DNA of 39,942 bases from Opitutaceae bacterium (GTDB lineage Bacteria > Verrucomicrobiota > Verrucomicrobiia > Opitutales > Opitutaceae). Positions within the stretch are counted from its first letter, which is position 1. Each line of letters starts with the position of its first letter. This document shows positions 1 through 8,287 of the stretch, one piece after another. A program made the position numbers and the translations under genes. The stretch spans positions 1-39,942 of the forward strand of contig JACFMR010000026.1 in the NCBI GenBank assembly GCA_019455245.1. Direction: 5' to 3'. The notes beneath the pieces were generated by a model that saw only the letters and a program-made list of their open reading frames with translations, ran no database searches and was not told the origin of the DNA.

Positions 1-88
1 TCTGGAGCAGGGCGTCGTCCTTGGGTAGGAACGTATGATTTGGAGTGTTTCTAGCGCCGAGGTAGATGCGGTGGACGGATGCGGGCAT
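1..88 (-). CDS. possible N-terminal fragment of an unknown gene running off the left edge
   Basis: On the minus strand an ATG at 88-86 opens a frame of 29 codons that stays open to the window edge (start MPASVHRIYLGARNTPNH). A GTG seven codons further upstream is an alternative start, and an in-frame TAG lies upstream of that. The composition looks protein-like but no family is recognised. The competing plus-strand frame at 35-331 looks like an antisense shadow. Weak call because only the first residues are visible. Confidence 0.3.
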   Translation of the reverse strand, partial: MPASVHRIYLGARNTPNHTFLPKDDALLQ

Positions 89-338
89 GGCTTCGTTGTT
101 GACCACGCTGATTACTGCATGGGCAGGTATCTAGGGCAACTTTCTTATGCTACGGGGATAACGGCACTGTCGGGACGCCCCGGTGGTTTTCATTGCCGCA
201 CGAAGATCTGGACTGCTGCCCAGAAAAACCTACCTTTGGAGAGCACGGACAGTGCTGGGATTCATGCCCAACTCATGCCCAAAATCGTTCATTCAGCTTC
301 ATTTCTCTGCATTCTGTTGCATCAGCGGTAGAAACCAA

Positions 339-370
339 AATCCCCCGTAACCTTGCGGTTACGAGGGATT
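339..370 (-). terminator. Rho-independent terminator after tRNA-fMet
   Basis: Read on the minus strand, a 14-bp stem with one mismatch (arms 357-370 and 339-352) closes a GCAA loop and is followed by TTTTGGTTT. It begins 4 nt past the encoded CCA of the tRNA, so it most likely ends the tRNA transcript. Confidence 0.75.
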
Positions 371-374
371 AAAT

Positions 375-451
<77 letters not shown>

Positions 452-654
452 TCAAAGGGATGGGCAACGTGCCGAAGCGCGACGGACCCTGTCAACGACT
501 TTTTGCGCGAAAGCTGAATTCCTTCTTGCCAGCGCATGGGGCGGTCTCTGTTTTTGACCGCTCTGTCAGTCAAACCATCAACCTGAATTAATCCCAACGA
601 TCGCAAGGCGGCTTTTCGGCCGACCTGTGTAGTCGCCAAGATACATAGATCAAC

Positions 655-1530
<876 letters not shown>

Positions 1531-1547
1531 CCCTACGGGAACACTCA

Positions 1548-2141
1548 ATGAGCAACACCATCACAGCTAAAATGGTCAACGACCTGCGCATCGCCACCGG
1601 TGCGGGGTTGATGGACTGCAAGAAGGCGCTGATCGAGGCCAACGGCAGCGTGGAGGAAGCCACGACGATCCTGCGCAAGAAGGGCGCCGCTTCCGCCGCC
1701 AAGAAGGCCGACCGCGCCACCAAGGAAGGTCTGATCGAGAGCTACATCCACGTCGGCGGCAAGGTCGGCGTGCTGATCGAGGTCAACTGCGAGACCGACT
1801 TCGTCGCCCGCAACGAGGACTTCAAGGCCTTCGTCAAGGACCTGTGCCTGCAGATCGCCGCGGCCAGCCCCGCGTGTGTCACGCGCGAGGAAGTGCCCGA
1901 GGCCGACCTGGCCAAGGAGCGCGAAATCGCCGCGGCGCAGGTGGAGGGCAAGCCCCCGGCGGCGATCCAGAAGATCGTCGAGGGCAAGCTCGAGAAGTTT
2001 TACTCGACCGTCGTTCTGCTCGACCAGCCGTTCGTCAAGCAGCCCGAAAAGACGATCAAGGAACTGCTCACCGAGCGCATCGCCAAGACCGGCGAGAATA
2101 TCCAGGTCCGTCGCTTCGTGCGTTACCAGCTCGGCGCCTGA
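1548..2141 (+). CDS. tsf: elongation factor Ts
   Basis: EF-Ts, the guanine-nucleotide exchange factor for EF-Tu. The 197-aa product has the N-terminal UBA-like domain with the signature LRIATGAGLMDCKKAL (residues ~12-27) and the core NCETDFVARN (residues ~80-89) that contacts EF-Tu. It is the short one-core form (~200 aa) rather than the ~280-aa E. coli form with a duplicated core. It is 17 bp downstream of rpsB and ahead of a strong terminator, so the two form a dicistronic unit. Confidence 0.98.
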   Translation: MSNTITAKMVNDLRIATGAGLMDCKKALIEANGSVEEATTILRKKGAASAAKKADRATKEGLIESYIHVGGKVGVLIEVNCETDFVARNEDFKAFVKDLCLQIAAASPACVTREEVPEADLAKEREIAAAQVEGKPPAAIQKIVEGKLEKFYSTVVLLDQPFVKQPEKTIKELLTERIAKTGENIQVRRFVRYQLGA

Positions 2142-2168
2142 GCCGGATCCACAGTTGCACTTTTGCCA

Positions 2169-2201
2169 GCGCTCCGCCTCTCTGGGCGGAGCGCTTTTTT
2201 T
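2169..2201 (+). terminator. Rho-independent terminator of rpsB-tsf
   Basis: A perfect 10-bp GC-rich stem (GCGCTCCGCC at 2169-2178, GGCGGAGCGC at 2185-2194), a 6-nt loop and a run of seven T. It begins 27 bp past the tsf stop codon. Its 3' arm contains GGAG, 15 bp before the ATG of the next gene. Confidence 0.92.
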
Positions 2202-2205
2202 GTCC

Positions 2206-2613
2206 ATGAAAGTCACCCGCCTCCAGATCGTCTCCCGTGGTCTCACCAACCGCTGCCCCAACTGCGGCGGCCGCACGCTGTTTCGGCCCGGTTCGCTGTT
2301 TGACACCAACCGGGAGTGCGGGCGGTGCGGTTTGCGCATCGAACGGGACGAGGGGTTTTTCCTCGGGTCGCTCTCGCTCAACTACGGCGTCACCGTGGTC
2401 TGTTTTCTGGTGCCGGTCCTCGTCATCTACCTGATGGGCGGTTTCTCCGGCCGCACGGCCGCGATCATTGCCGGCATCGGCGCCATCGGTTTCCCCATCC
2501 TTTTTTACCGCTCCTCGCGCAGCTGGTGGCTGATGTTTTATTACTTTTTTCTGCCGCAACATCTGCCGGCCAACCAGCGCCCGGTGGCCGCCGATGAGGA
2601 TGAGAATACCTGA
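2206..2613 (+). CDS. DUF983 family membrane protein
   Basis: A 135-aa protein with an N-terminal zinc-ribbon-like module, CPNCGG near residue 17 and a second CxxC (CGRCGL) near residue 38, followed by GFFLGSLSLNYG and two hydrophobic membrane segments (~residues 57-78 and 84-100). This architecture matches DUF983; members are often found near respiratory or translation genes and have no firm biochemical role. The start is set at the ATG at 2206 because the frame upstream overlaps tsf. The gene begins only 4 nt after the terminator T-run, so the only SD-like sequence is inside the terminator hairpin. Confidence 0.85.
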   Translation: MKVTRLQIVSRGLTNRCPNCGGRTLFRPGSLFDTNRECGRCGLRIERDEGFFLGSLSLNYGVTVVCFLVPVLVIYLMGGFSGRTAAIIAGIGAIGFPILFYRSSRSWWLMFYYFFLPQHLPANQRPVAADEDENT

Positions 2614-2717
2614 GCGCCCGCGCCGGGTTTTGCCTGTGCAGCGGGCCGCTGATGCCGGCGGCGCAACTTTCGGCTTCCGTTTTGTGATGCGAGTCCTACG
2701 GTGTCGCGTTCCTGAAC

Positions 2718-2807
2718 GGAGAGGTGGCAGAGTGGTCGATCGCGCCTGACTCGAAATCAGGTTTGTCCGAAAGGGCAACGGGGGTTCGAATCCCTCCCTC
2801 TCCGCCA
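2718..2807 (+). tRNA. tRNA-Ser (CGA), CCA encoded
   Basis: A 90-nt class II tRNA with acceptor GGAGAGG/CCTCTCC, discriminator G, encoded CCA, anticodon loop CTCGAAA (anticodon CGA) and a long variable arm (TTTGTCCGAAAGGGCAA). The T-loop is GTTCGAATC. Its 3' end and downstream flank recur in part at 9128-9218, so it may have served as an integration or recombination site. Confidence 0.96.
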
Positions 2808-2886
2808 GCCTTCGCCAAGCCTACGGCTGGCAGGCCAGCTTTAAGCTTACGAAAGATCAACGACGACGGTTGGTGCGAAGGCTGCC
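2785..2886. repeat. left copy of a repeat starting in the tRNA-Ser T-arm
   Basis: Starts with TTCGAATCCC inside tRNA-Ser and continues through CTTCGCCAAGCC, CGGCTGGCAGGCCAGCTTT and TGCGAAGGCTGCC. The copy at 9128-9218 matches closely (mostly single-base differences) but lacks the acceptor-stem bases. Each copy has an outer inverted repeat (CCTTCGC/GCGAAGG) and an inner one around GGCTGGCAGGCCAGC, so it can fold into nested hairpins. Confidence 0.8.
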
Positions 2887-3036
2887 GGGCGAAGGAGGTC
2901 CTTCACGCCCGCGGCGGCGAGCGCCGGATTGGCCGTTTGATCGTGTTCATCACGTGGCAGCGGTGCGTTCGCGAACCGAGCCGGATTGTCGCCGGCCGGG
3001 CGGCCGTTCCACTCGGGACAATAGTCTTGTTGCATG

Positions 3037-3058
3037 GGATAACAAACTCCCAATATGC
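3037..3058 (+). promoter_or_regulatory. proposed Rrf2 operator, site 1 (autoregulatory)
   Basis: GGATAACAAACTCC followed by CAATATGC. It sits inside a perfect inverted repeat TGGGA-N8-TCCCA (3035-3052) and ends 3 bp before the regulator's ATG. Sixteen of 22 positions match site 2 at 7050. A bound repressor here would block initiation of the regulator gene itself. Function is inferred from recurrence and position. Confidence 0.6.
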
Positions 3059-3061
3059 GTC

Positions 3062-3523
3062 ATGCAACTGATCTCCCGCACCGCGGAATACGCGCTACGT
3101 GCCATCATCTGGTTGATTCAGGAGCCGGCGCGCTCGCAGACCACACGCCAGATCGCCGCCGGCACGCACACGCCACCGGATTACACCTCGAAAGTCCTGC
3201 AGGCGCTGGCCCGGGCCGGATTGGTGCGGGGCCTGCGCGGTCTGGGCGGCGGCTTTCAACTGGTCGGCGATCCGTCGCACATCACCGTGCTGGCGGTCAT
3301 CAATGCCGTGGATCCGCTGGAGCGCATTCATACGTGTCCGCTGGGCTTGAAGGCGCACGGGAAGAACCTGTGCCCGCTCCATTGCGGCATGAACGACGTG
3401 GCGGCGCAAATGGAGGCCACTTTCGCGGAAACGAAACTCGCGGACCTGCTCACCACCGGATCGAAATCCGTCCCCCTTGGAATCAAGTTAAAGCTTCCGC
3501 GACGGACCCCGGTCCGCGGCTGA
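3062..3523 (+). CDS. Rrf2 family transcriptional regulator, probable Fe-S sensor
   Basis: A 153-aa Rrf2 regulator (family of IscR, NsrR, RsrR). The N-terminus MQLISRTAEYALRAIIWL and the winged helix around residues 28-65 (TRQIAAGTHTPPDYTSKVLQ, then RGLRGLGGGFQL) are typical. Three cysteines in the effector region (C-x11-C-x3-C, residues ~97-113, in CPLG and CPLHC) could ligate an iron-sulfur cluster; the spacing differs from the IscR and NsrR patterns I know. The ATG at 3062 is chosen because family similarity begins there; the frame upstream is open but not family-like. It is convergent with the oxidase operon, 26 bp away. The same 22-bp motif lies before this gene, before ccoN and before the DUF2249 gene, so it probably controls the whole cluster in response to NO, oxygen or redox state. 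Confidence 0.92.
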   Translation: MQLISRTAEYALRAIIWLIQEPARSQTTRQIAAGTHTPPDYTSKVLQALARAGLVRGLRGLGGGFQLVGDPSHITVLAVINAVDPLERIHTCPLGLKAHGKNLCPLHCGMNDVAAQMEATFAETKLADLLTTGSKSVPLGIKLKLPRRTPVRG

Positions 3524-3549
3524 CGGGGATTGTCTGCACGAGACCCGGG

Positions 3550-3957
3550 TTACGGCTTCAGGGTGAAGTAACTGAAGAGATAGTGCATGGACCAGCCGGC
3601 AAAGAGTATGACCAGCACGATGACCCACGAAGGAATGCCGCGCGGACTTTCGCTCCCGTAGATGATGAACCGGCTCTGCTTCCCCTTGCCGTAGGCGTTG
3701 ATCATGATGGGAATCACGCCGTCGACGGTGTCGTCGGGCTTCAGTCCCTCGACGTCAATGGCCGGGCCGTTGCGGACCACGAAAGGGATCAGCCGGTGGC
3801 CCTCGGTTCCGTCGGCATCCTTGCTCACGATTTTCAGGACATGGGCGCCATCCGGCATTTTGCGGGTATCCAGGTCGAAGGACACCGGCGCGGCGAATTC
3901 ACCGAGCGGCTTTGGACCGGCGTCCAAGTATAACGTGACGGTGCCTTTAGGTTCCAT
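3550..3957 (-). CDS. Ig-like, C-terminally membrane-anchored protein of the oxidase operon
   Basis: A 135-aa protein of unknown family. Residues ~1-95 look like a beta-rich Ig/Big-type extracytoplasmic domain (PDGAHVLKIVSKDADG, VVRNGPAIDVEGL). One C-terminal transmembrane helix (PSWVIVLVILFAGWSMHYLFSYF, in two parts) ends the protein. There is no N-terminal signal peptide, so the orientation of the domain is uncertain. Its start overlaps the end of the preceding gene by 11 bp, making it the last gene of the ccoN operon. It is probably an accessory subunit of the oxidase; this is inferred from the operon only. Confidence 0.75.
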   Translation of the reverse strand: MEPKGTVTLYLDAGPKPLGEFAAPVSFDLDTRKMPDGAHVLKIVSKDADGTEGHRLIPFVVRNGPAIDVEGLKPDDTVDGVIPIMINAYGKGKQSRFIIYGSESPRGIPSWVIVLVILFAGWSMHYLFSYFTLKP

Positions 3958-4225
3958 GGCTGCTTTGATTCAGGATGATCCGCTTGATGTGCTGCGGCTC
4001 GCGTTCACCCGGACGGAGCAGGCATTTGAGGGCGAAGAACAGGGCGAACAGCACCACGGCAAGGCCGGCGATCACGATCAGATAATCGGTCCCCCCCTGC
4101 GGCCCCGCGCCATGGACGAGCCCGCGCAGGATTTTCGGCTGCTGCGACTCGCAGAGTTCGCAGGCCCGCGCGGCTGTGGCTGGCGCCGCCAGCCAGGGGG
4201 CCAATACGATGAACCGGTTTTTCAT
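3947..4225 (-). CDS. small membrane protein of the cbb3-like oxidase operon
   Basis: A 92-aa protein with an N-terminal hydrophobic signal-like segment (residues ~5-20), a CELC motif right after it (ACELCESQQP), and one transmembrane helix (residues ~48-68), followed by a basic cytoplasmic-type tail. The CxxC next to the membrane could bind copper or act in thiol chemistry, as in oxidase assembly factors; this is inference. It overlaps the ccoO stop by 4 bp (ATGA), so translation is likely coupled. It takes the place where CcoQ/CcoS-like small proteins sit in other cbb3 operons but is not clearly homologous to them. Confidence 0.75.
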   Translation of the reverse strand: MKNRFIVLAPWLAAPATAARACELCESQQPKILRGLVHGAGPQGGTDYLIVIAGLAVVLFALFFALKCLLRPGEREPQHIKRIILNQSSHGT

Positions 4226-5232
4226 GGCGTCAGGGACTGAATGATCTCCTCGACTTCCCCGAGCGATACCGGGCGTGCGGCGTTGCCCCAGCTGCTGCGC
4301 TCGTGGTTGATGATCGCGTGGATTGCCTCCGGTCGCAGATTATTGGTGACTCCGATCGGCGGCATGGCGGGATAACCTTCCTTTTCGCGGGCGTTGTAGC
4401 CTTGCATGATGATTGCGATCATGCGTGCCGGGCTGTCATCCAGGACGATCGTACTGCCCTTGAGCGGCGGGAACGCGCCTTTGAGTCCCTCCCCATTGGG
4501 TTGGTGACACGCCTGGCAGTTGGCGGCATACAACGCCCCGCCATCCCAGGCGACGGGCGGTCCGGCCGCCGCGGCTTCCGCACCGACCGCGGCTGATGCC
4601 GAGGTTCGTTGATAAAGGAAATCCGGAGCCGAGCCATCAGGCAAGGGAGTCTGCTGGAGCGAAAGGAGATAGGCGACCAACTGCAGGGCGTCCTTCGTCG
4701 CGACGATCTGCCCGGGGCCGCGCTTGTAGGCATCGGGCACATTCACGATCACCTCTCCGGGGGCGGGGCTTGCCTTCTGCTCGAACAGCCACGGGTAGGC
4801 CGGCATGATGGAGGCCGGGATCACCGCGCGGGGGTTATACAGATGCATGAGGTGCCAAGCGCTGCTCGGCTGGCGGCTGCCGATGGTCGTGAGATCGGGA
4901 CCGGTGCGCTCCGTGCCCATCAAGGTGGCGGTGTTCTGCCACCAACTCGTGCGGGTGATGCCGGCATAGTCGGCGGCAATGCTCGGCCGCGCCCCCCAGA
5001 CCTTGTCCATCGCCACATTCCTGACCTGTTGCGTGTGGCAGGCCACGCAACCGTTGGCGATGTAGAGCTTTTTCCCGGCGAATTCATCCGGACTCAGCGG
5101 CACGCTGCCGGGCAGCGGGGCGTAGTTCGCCTGATTGCGCAAGGCGGGGATGATGGCAACCGCCAGGGTGAGGCCAAGGAAGAGACCAAGCACAGCACCG
5201 AAGAGGCGACGATGGTTCTGGAAAAACTTCAT
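4222..5232 (-). CDS. ccoO: CcoO-type cytochrome c subunit fused to a second cytochrome c domain
   Basis: A 336-aa membrane-anchored diheme cytochrome c of a C-family oxidase. One N-terminal transmembrane anchor (residues ~9-30) is followed by the CcoO domain with the heme site NGCVACHTQQVR (~residues 61-72), the TRTSWWQNTATLMG region and MPAYPWLF, in which the methionine is the usual axial ligand. After a short Ala-rich linker comes a second cytochrome c domain (heme site NCQACHQPNGEG, ~residue 240; YPAMPPIG supplies a probable Met). Separate CcoO and CcoP proteins are the rule in proteobacteria; here the second domain seems to replace CcoP. The ATG at 5232 is chosen over upstream codons because it gives a proper membrane anchor and sits 1 nt after the ccoN stop. 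Confidence 0.92.
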   Translation of the reverse strand: MKFFQNHRRLFGAVLGLFLGLTLAVAIIPALRNQANYAPLPGSVPLSPDEFAGKKLYIANGCVACHTQQVRNVAMDKVWGARPSIAADYAGITRTSWWQNTATLMGTERTGPDLTTIGSRQPSSAWHLMHLYNPRAVIPASIMPAYPWLFEQKASPAPGEVIVNVPDAYKRGPGQIVATKDALQLVAYLLSLQQTPLPDGSAPDFLYQRTSASAAVGAEAAAAGPPVAWDGGALYAANCQACHQPNGEGLKGAFPPLKGSTIVLDDSPARMIAIIMQGYNAREKEGYPAMPPIGVTNNLRPEAIHAIINHERSSWGNAARPVSLGEVEEIIQSLTP

Positions 5233-5233
5233 A

Positions 5234-6961
5234 TCAGCTCGCAGCTCCTTCCGGTGCGGCATTGAGTGACACGGGCTCGGAGGCGCGGGGGGCGAGCGCC
5301 GCTCCCCGCAGCATCTTGAGCATGTTGTAGGCAAACACCCAATGGGCCGCCCACATCAACGTACCGCCGATGGCACGCCACAGCCAATAGGGCGCCATCA
5401 TGGCCACGGTGTCGATGAAGGGCTTGCCCTCCAGCCAAGCCATGCCGCGTAGCGTGCCACCGAGCATCAACGGGATCGTGTAGAAGAGCAGCCCGACCAG
5501 CGCCAACCAGAAATGGGCGCCCACTGCCGCCAACGGTGGCTCGCGACCGGTCAGTCGCGGCACGACGGCATAAATGCAGGCCCACAGAAGAAAGCTGATG
5601 ATCCCATACATCGTCAGGTGCGAATGGGCGACGGTGAAATCCGTGAAATGCCAGATCAGATTGGTGGAGCGGAAGGCCTCCGCCGTGCCTTGGAATGATC
5701 CGGTGAAGTAGAAGACCACGCCGGTCAGGAAAAACGGCAGGGTATAGCTGCCCGCGACCTTGTGGAACCCGCCTTTGAACGTAAGCAGGAAATTGGCCGC
5801 ACCGGCGGCGACCGGAATGACCATGCCCATGCTGCCGACGATCGCGATCGTCTGCAGGGACCACGGGATGGAACTGAACACGAAATGATGCGTGCCGATC
5901 ACCGTGTAAAAGAGGATCTGCGTCCAGAATGCGAGCAGGCCCAAGCTGTAGGAAAAGATCGGGGTGTTCAGCTGCTGGGGCAGAAAATAATACGTCAGCC
6001 CGAGCAGATACATCATGAACCACATGCCCACCCCCTGATGCATGTAATAGCCCTGGATGATCGTTTCCCCGAGTCCATCCTGCCAGAAGGGCAGATAGGC
6101 GGCGAGCGTGATGACGATCACGAAAATCAGCGCCGCAATGACATACCAGTTGGAGATGTAGATTTCCTCGGTGAGGCGGCGGGCGGTCGTGGTCAGGAAA
6201 TTCCACAGCGTGAGGCCGATCCCGAGCGCAAACAACAACATGATCGGCCAGACGTATTCGCGATACTCCCCGCCGCCATTGTTGATCCCCGCCATCAACG
6301 CCACGCTGCCGAGCAGGACGGCGGCATTGATCAGGCCGAGGGCCCACCAACCGGCACGGATGCTCGCCAGTCGGACATTGCTCACCATCGGCACGACGTA
6401 GTGCCCCAACCCCACCATGGCGAGCGACGCCCAACCCCAGAACACGGCGTTGGTGTGCACGGGACGCAAGCGGCCGAAACTCAGCCAGGCCCAATGATCC
6501 ACGTCGGGAGCGAGAAACTTGATCCCCAGATATTCCCCGATGGTCGTGCCAAACAGGAGCCAGAAGGTGGCGCTGCCCAGATACCACAACACGAGGCGCG
6601 CCAAGGGCGCATGAATCTGCGGCCGATGCGGGGCATGCTGCTTCGGGGCGAGGAAGCGGATGGCCCCGGTTTGATCGACATTGCGAATCAGCCCGTCATC
6701 GCCGTCCGCCCCTCCGGGTCCGCCCGGGACGCCGGGCGCGACATGATCTGCGGGCCTGGCGTATTGGACCGCGCTCTCCGGCCGTTTCCCCCGCCGCGGG
6801 GTGAGGCGGTCGCGCCGACGCAACTTCACCGTTGCCAGCCAGGCTGCAAACAGCACCGGTATGGCGAGGAGCACGATCGTGATGATAATGCCGGTCTCGC
6901 CCCACAGACTCACCGGAGCACGGCCGGTTATGGCGATTACAAGGGAATGGACAATTGGCAT
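5234..6961 (-). CDS. ccoN: cbb3-like cytochrome c oxidase subunit I (C-family heme-copper oxidase)
   Basis: The catalytic subunit (575 aa), reducing O2 with electrons from cytochrome c and pumping protons across the inner membrane. About 13 hydrophobic segments are visible. Metal ligands in order: a low-spin heme His in RPVHTNAVFWGW, a CuB His in YYMHQGVGMW, the CuB pair in GTHHFVFSSIPW and heme ligands in FTVAHSHLTMYG. The HQGVG motif replaces the HNAVG of classical CcoN, so this is a divergent branch; NO reductases are distant relatives, but the Glu of NorB (VWE motif) is absent here. An N-terminal ~90-residue part has one membrane helix and a polar Gly/Pro-rich stretch. It is the first gene after a proposed Rrf2 operator and is translationally linked to ccoO. 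Confidence 0.93.
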   Translation of the reverse strand: MPIVHSLVIAITGRAPVSLWGETGIIITIVLLAIPVLFAAWLATVKLRRRDRLTPRRGKRPESAVQYARPADHVAPGVPGGPGGADGDDGLIRNVDQTGAIRFLAPKQHAPHRPQIHAPLARLVLWYLGSATFWLLFGTTIGEYLGIKFLAPDVDHWAWLSFGRLRPVHTNAVFWGWASLAMVGLGHYVVPMVSNVRLASIRAGWWALGLINAAVLLGSVALMAGINNGGGEYREYVWPIMLLFALGIGLTLWNFLTTTARRLTEEIYISNWYVIAALIFVIVITLAAYLPFWQDGLGETIIQGYYMHQGVGMWFMMYLLGLTYYFLPQQLNTPIFSYSLGLLAFWTQILFYTVIGTHHFVFSSIPWSLQTIAIVGSMGMVIPVAAGAANFLLTFKGGFHKVAGSYTLPFFLTGVVFYFTGSFQGTAEAFRSTNLIWHFTDFTVAHSHLTMYGIISFLLWACIYAVVPRLTGREPPLAAVGAHFWLALVGLLFYTIPLMLGGTLRGMAWLEGKPFIDTVAMMAPYWLWRAIGGTLMWAAHWVFAYNMLKMLRGAALAPRASEPVSLNAAPEGAAS

Positions 6962-7049
6962 GGGAGGGAGAAAACCGGCCCGGGGAGCCTCGAAAAAGAG
7001 ACCGTCGGGCCAGCCGGAATATGCGGCAGGACCCTGTGAACTGATAAAA

Positions 7050-7071
7050 GGATGTCAATGTCCGATTATGC
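7050..7071 (-). promoter_or_regulatory. proposed Rrf2 operator, site 2 (ccoN promoter)
   Basis: Plus-strand sequence GGATGTCAATGTCC followed by GATTATGC, about 88 bp upstream of the ccoN ATG. It is partly palindromic (GGA-N8-TCC). Site 3 at 8288 matches at 18 of 22 positions, and a TTTTATC stretch close by is also shared. On the minus strand the site contains TTGACAT, so it may overlap a -35 element. Confidence 0.6.
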
Positions 7072-7179
7072 TCATCCTGACACTTCTTGGGTCGGGGTGG
7101 CGGGCCGGCGAAACAAACCTGCCTCTTGGGTCTGGGTTAAGGCCGCAGCCTGCGGAAGGGAACGTCTCCACGCCGGCGA

Positions 7180-7611
7180 TCAATCCATCCGCAACTCGTG
7201 CCGCCCCGCCGCATTCAGCCTGTCCGGCGTCCACGGCGTTTCGAAGATCATCGCGACCTCGGCCTTTACCGCACCCGCAGTTGGTTTAGCGCCGCCTTCT
7301 CTCCCTCGTGGGTCCACTTGCCGGATGGACCGTGCGTTGGCCAGCGTGGTGTCGAGCGCAACGGGGACGATTTGATAAACCGCGCCGCAGGCTACCGTGA
7401 CGAAGAAGCCCAGCAGCCACGTGTACGTGTGCGTGAGTGCCACGACCTGCGGATGCGGGTGGGGCAGGCGCAACAGCGTCGGTTGCGCGACGGGCATCGT
7501 GGCCGTCGGACGAGCGACCAGTCCGAGCCCCATGAGCGTCAGAAGTAGCCAGGCCTGTGACGCAACCCACCGCCCGACGATGCAGGCGAACGGGTGGACG
7601 CGGGCGGGCAC
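7180..7611 (-). CDS. chimeric ORF: membrane-protein N-terminus joined to a DUF59 C-terminus
   Basis: A 143-aa frame starting at GTG 7611, 12 bp after the DUF2249 gene. Residues ~12-75 form two hydrophobic helices, the second HTYTWLLGFFVTVACGAVYQ with a His-rich entry, like the opening helices of oxidase-subunit-I-like or NnrS-like membrane proteins, which normally continue with many more helices. The last ~30 residues (AEVAMIFETPWTPDRLNAAG) resemble the very end of DUF59/MIP18 metal-sulfur assembly proteins (typically WxPPWTPERxSxxAR). The parts between are missing, so I read this as an in-frame deletion fusing two former neighbours. It may be non-functional. Family assignments are from memory of the motifs. 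Confidence 0.6.
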   Translation of the reverse strand: MPARVHPFACIVGRWVASQAWLLLTLMGLGLVARPTATMPVAQPTLLRLPHPHPQVVALTHTYTWLLGFFVTVACGAVYQIVPVALDTTLANARSIRQVDPRGREGGAKPTAGAVKAEVAMIFETPWTPDRLNAAGRHELRMD

Positions 7612-7623
7612 CCTGGCTGCGAT

Positions 7624-8181
7624 TCAGACCCGGACAAGTACGGTGACCCAGCTGCCGTCAGGCTGTTCATTGCAGTCATGGCGGAATCCGCGTTGGCCGG
7701 CCTCTCCAAACAGGTGGCGCGGCTCCCGGTCGGTATGGGCGCGCAGGGCGGCCCCGGCGGGCAGCGATTCCAGCGCGTCGAGAATCCGGACCAGCGGTTC
7801 CGGCGGCTCGAGCCCACGCGCATCGATTTCATGCACGCCGCCTGAGACCGCCGGCGCAGCGGCGGCGCCGGAAACGGGACGCACGGGCGGGGTCGACGCG
7901 GCACCCGTAACCGGCCGGAGTTTCGTGATTTTTACGCGGTATTCCTCCGGGCCACGTTCCAGATAATCCCAGGTGAACGCTTCGGGAAATTCGGCCGCGA
8001 ATTGATAGTAGAGCGGCACGGGATCGTGGTCGTTCAGCAGCACGAAGTGTTGGCCGACGGCCAGATCGAACCAACGTTGGAAAATCTGCGCGTGTTTCAC
8101 CCGACCGGGGATCGGGCGAACATCGAAAACGACCTGTGGATCGCGTGACTGCGCGGTGGCGTGGATGGTGGGATCATTCAT
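7624..8181 (-). CDS. tandem DUF2249 domain protein
   Basis: A 185-aa soluble protein with two DUF2249 modules. The first (residues ~17-90) has DVRPIPGRVKHAQIFQRW and ends DYLERGPEEYRVKI; the second (residues ~117-185) has HEIDARGLEPPEPLVRILDA and the matching end WVTVLVRV. A Pro/Ala linker joins them. DUF2249 proteins are related to TusA-like small domains and often lie near denitrification, NO-stress or oxidase genes; the biochemical role is unknown. The ATG at 8181 is used because the ORF upstream is not conserved-looking. It heads the minus-strand operon, 106 bp downstream of operator site 3. Confidence 0.88.
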   Translation of the reverse strand: MNDPTIHATAQSRDPQVVFDVRPIPGRVKHAQIFQRWFDLAVGQHFVLLNDHDPVPLYYQFAAEFPEAFTWDYLERGPEEYRVKITKLRPVTGAASTPPVRPVSGAAAAPAVSGGVHEIDARGLEPPEPLVRILDALESLPAGAALRAHTDREPRHLFGEAGQRGFRHDCNEQPDGSWVTVLVRV

Positions 8182-8287
8182 GATGCATTTCGTGGTTTCA
8201 GATGATTGCAGGGAGCGGTTATCCACCCCGACCCGGGGTGGCCGGACAAGATCAGGCCCCGTTGCATCAGGTGACACCGATAAAATT

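Noticed and set aside
35..331. 98-aa plus-strand ORF at the left edge
   Set aside because: No recognisable family and cysteine- and histidine-scattered composition; overlaps a better minus-strand candidate.
2724..3071. Plus-strand ORF beginning MAEWSIAPDSKSGLSERATG
   Set aside because: It is the translation of tRNA-Ser and the repeat; no protein family is expected.
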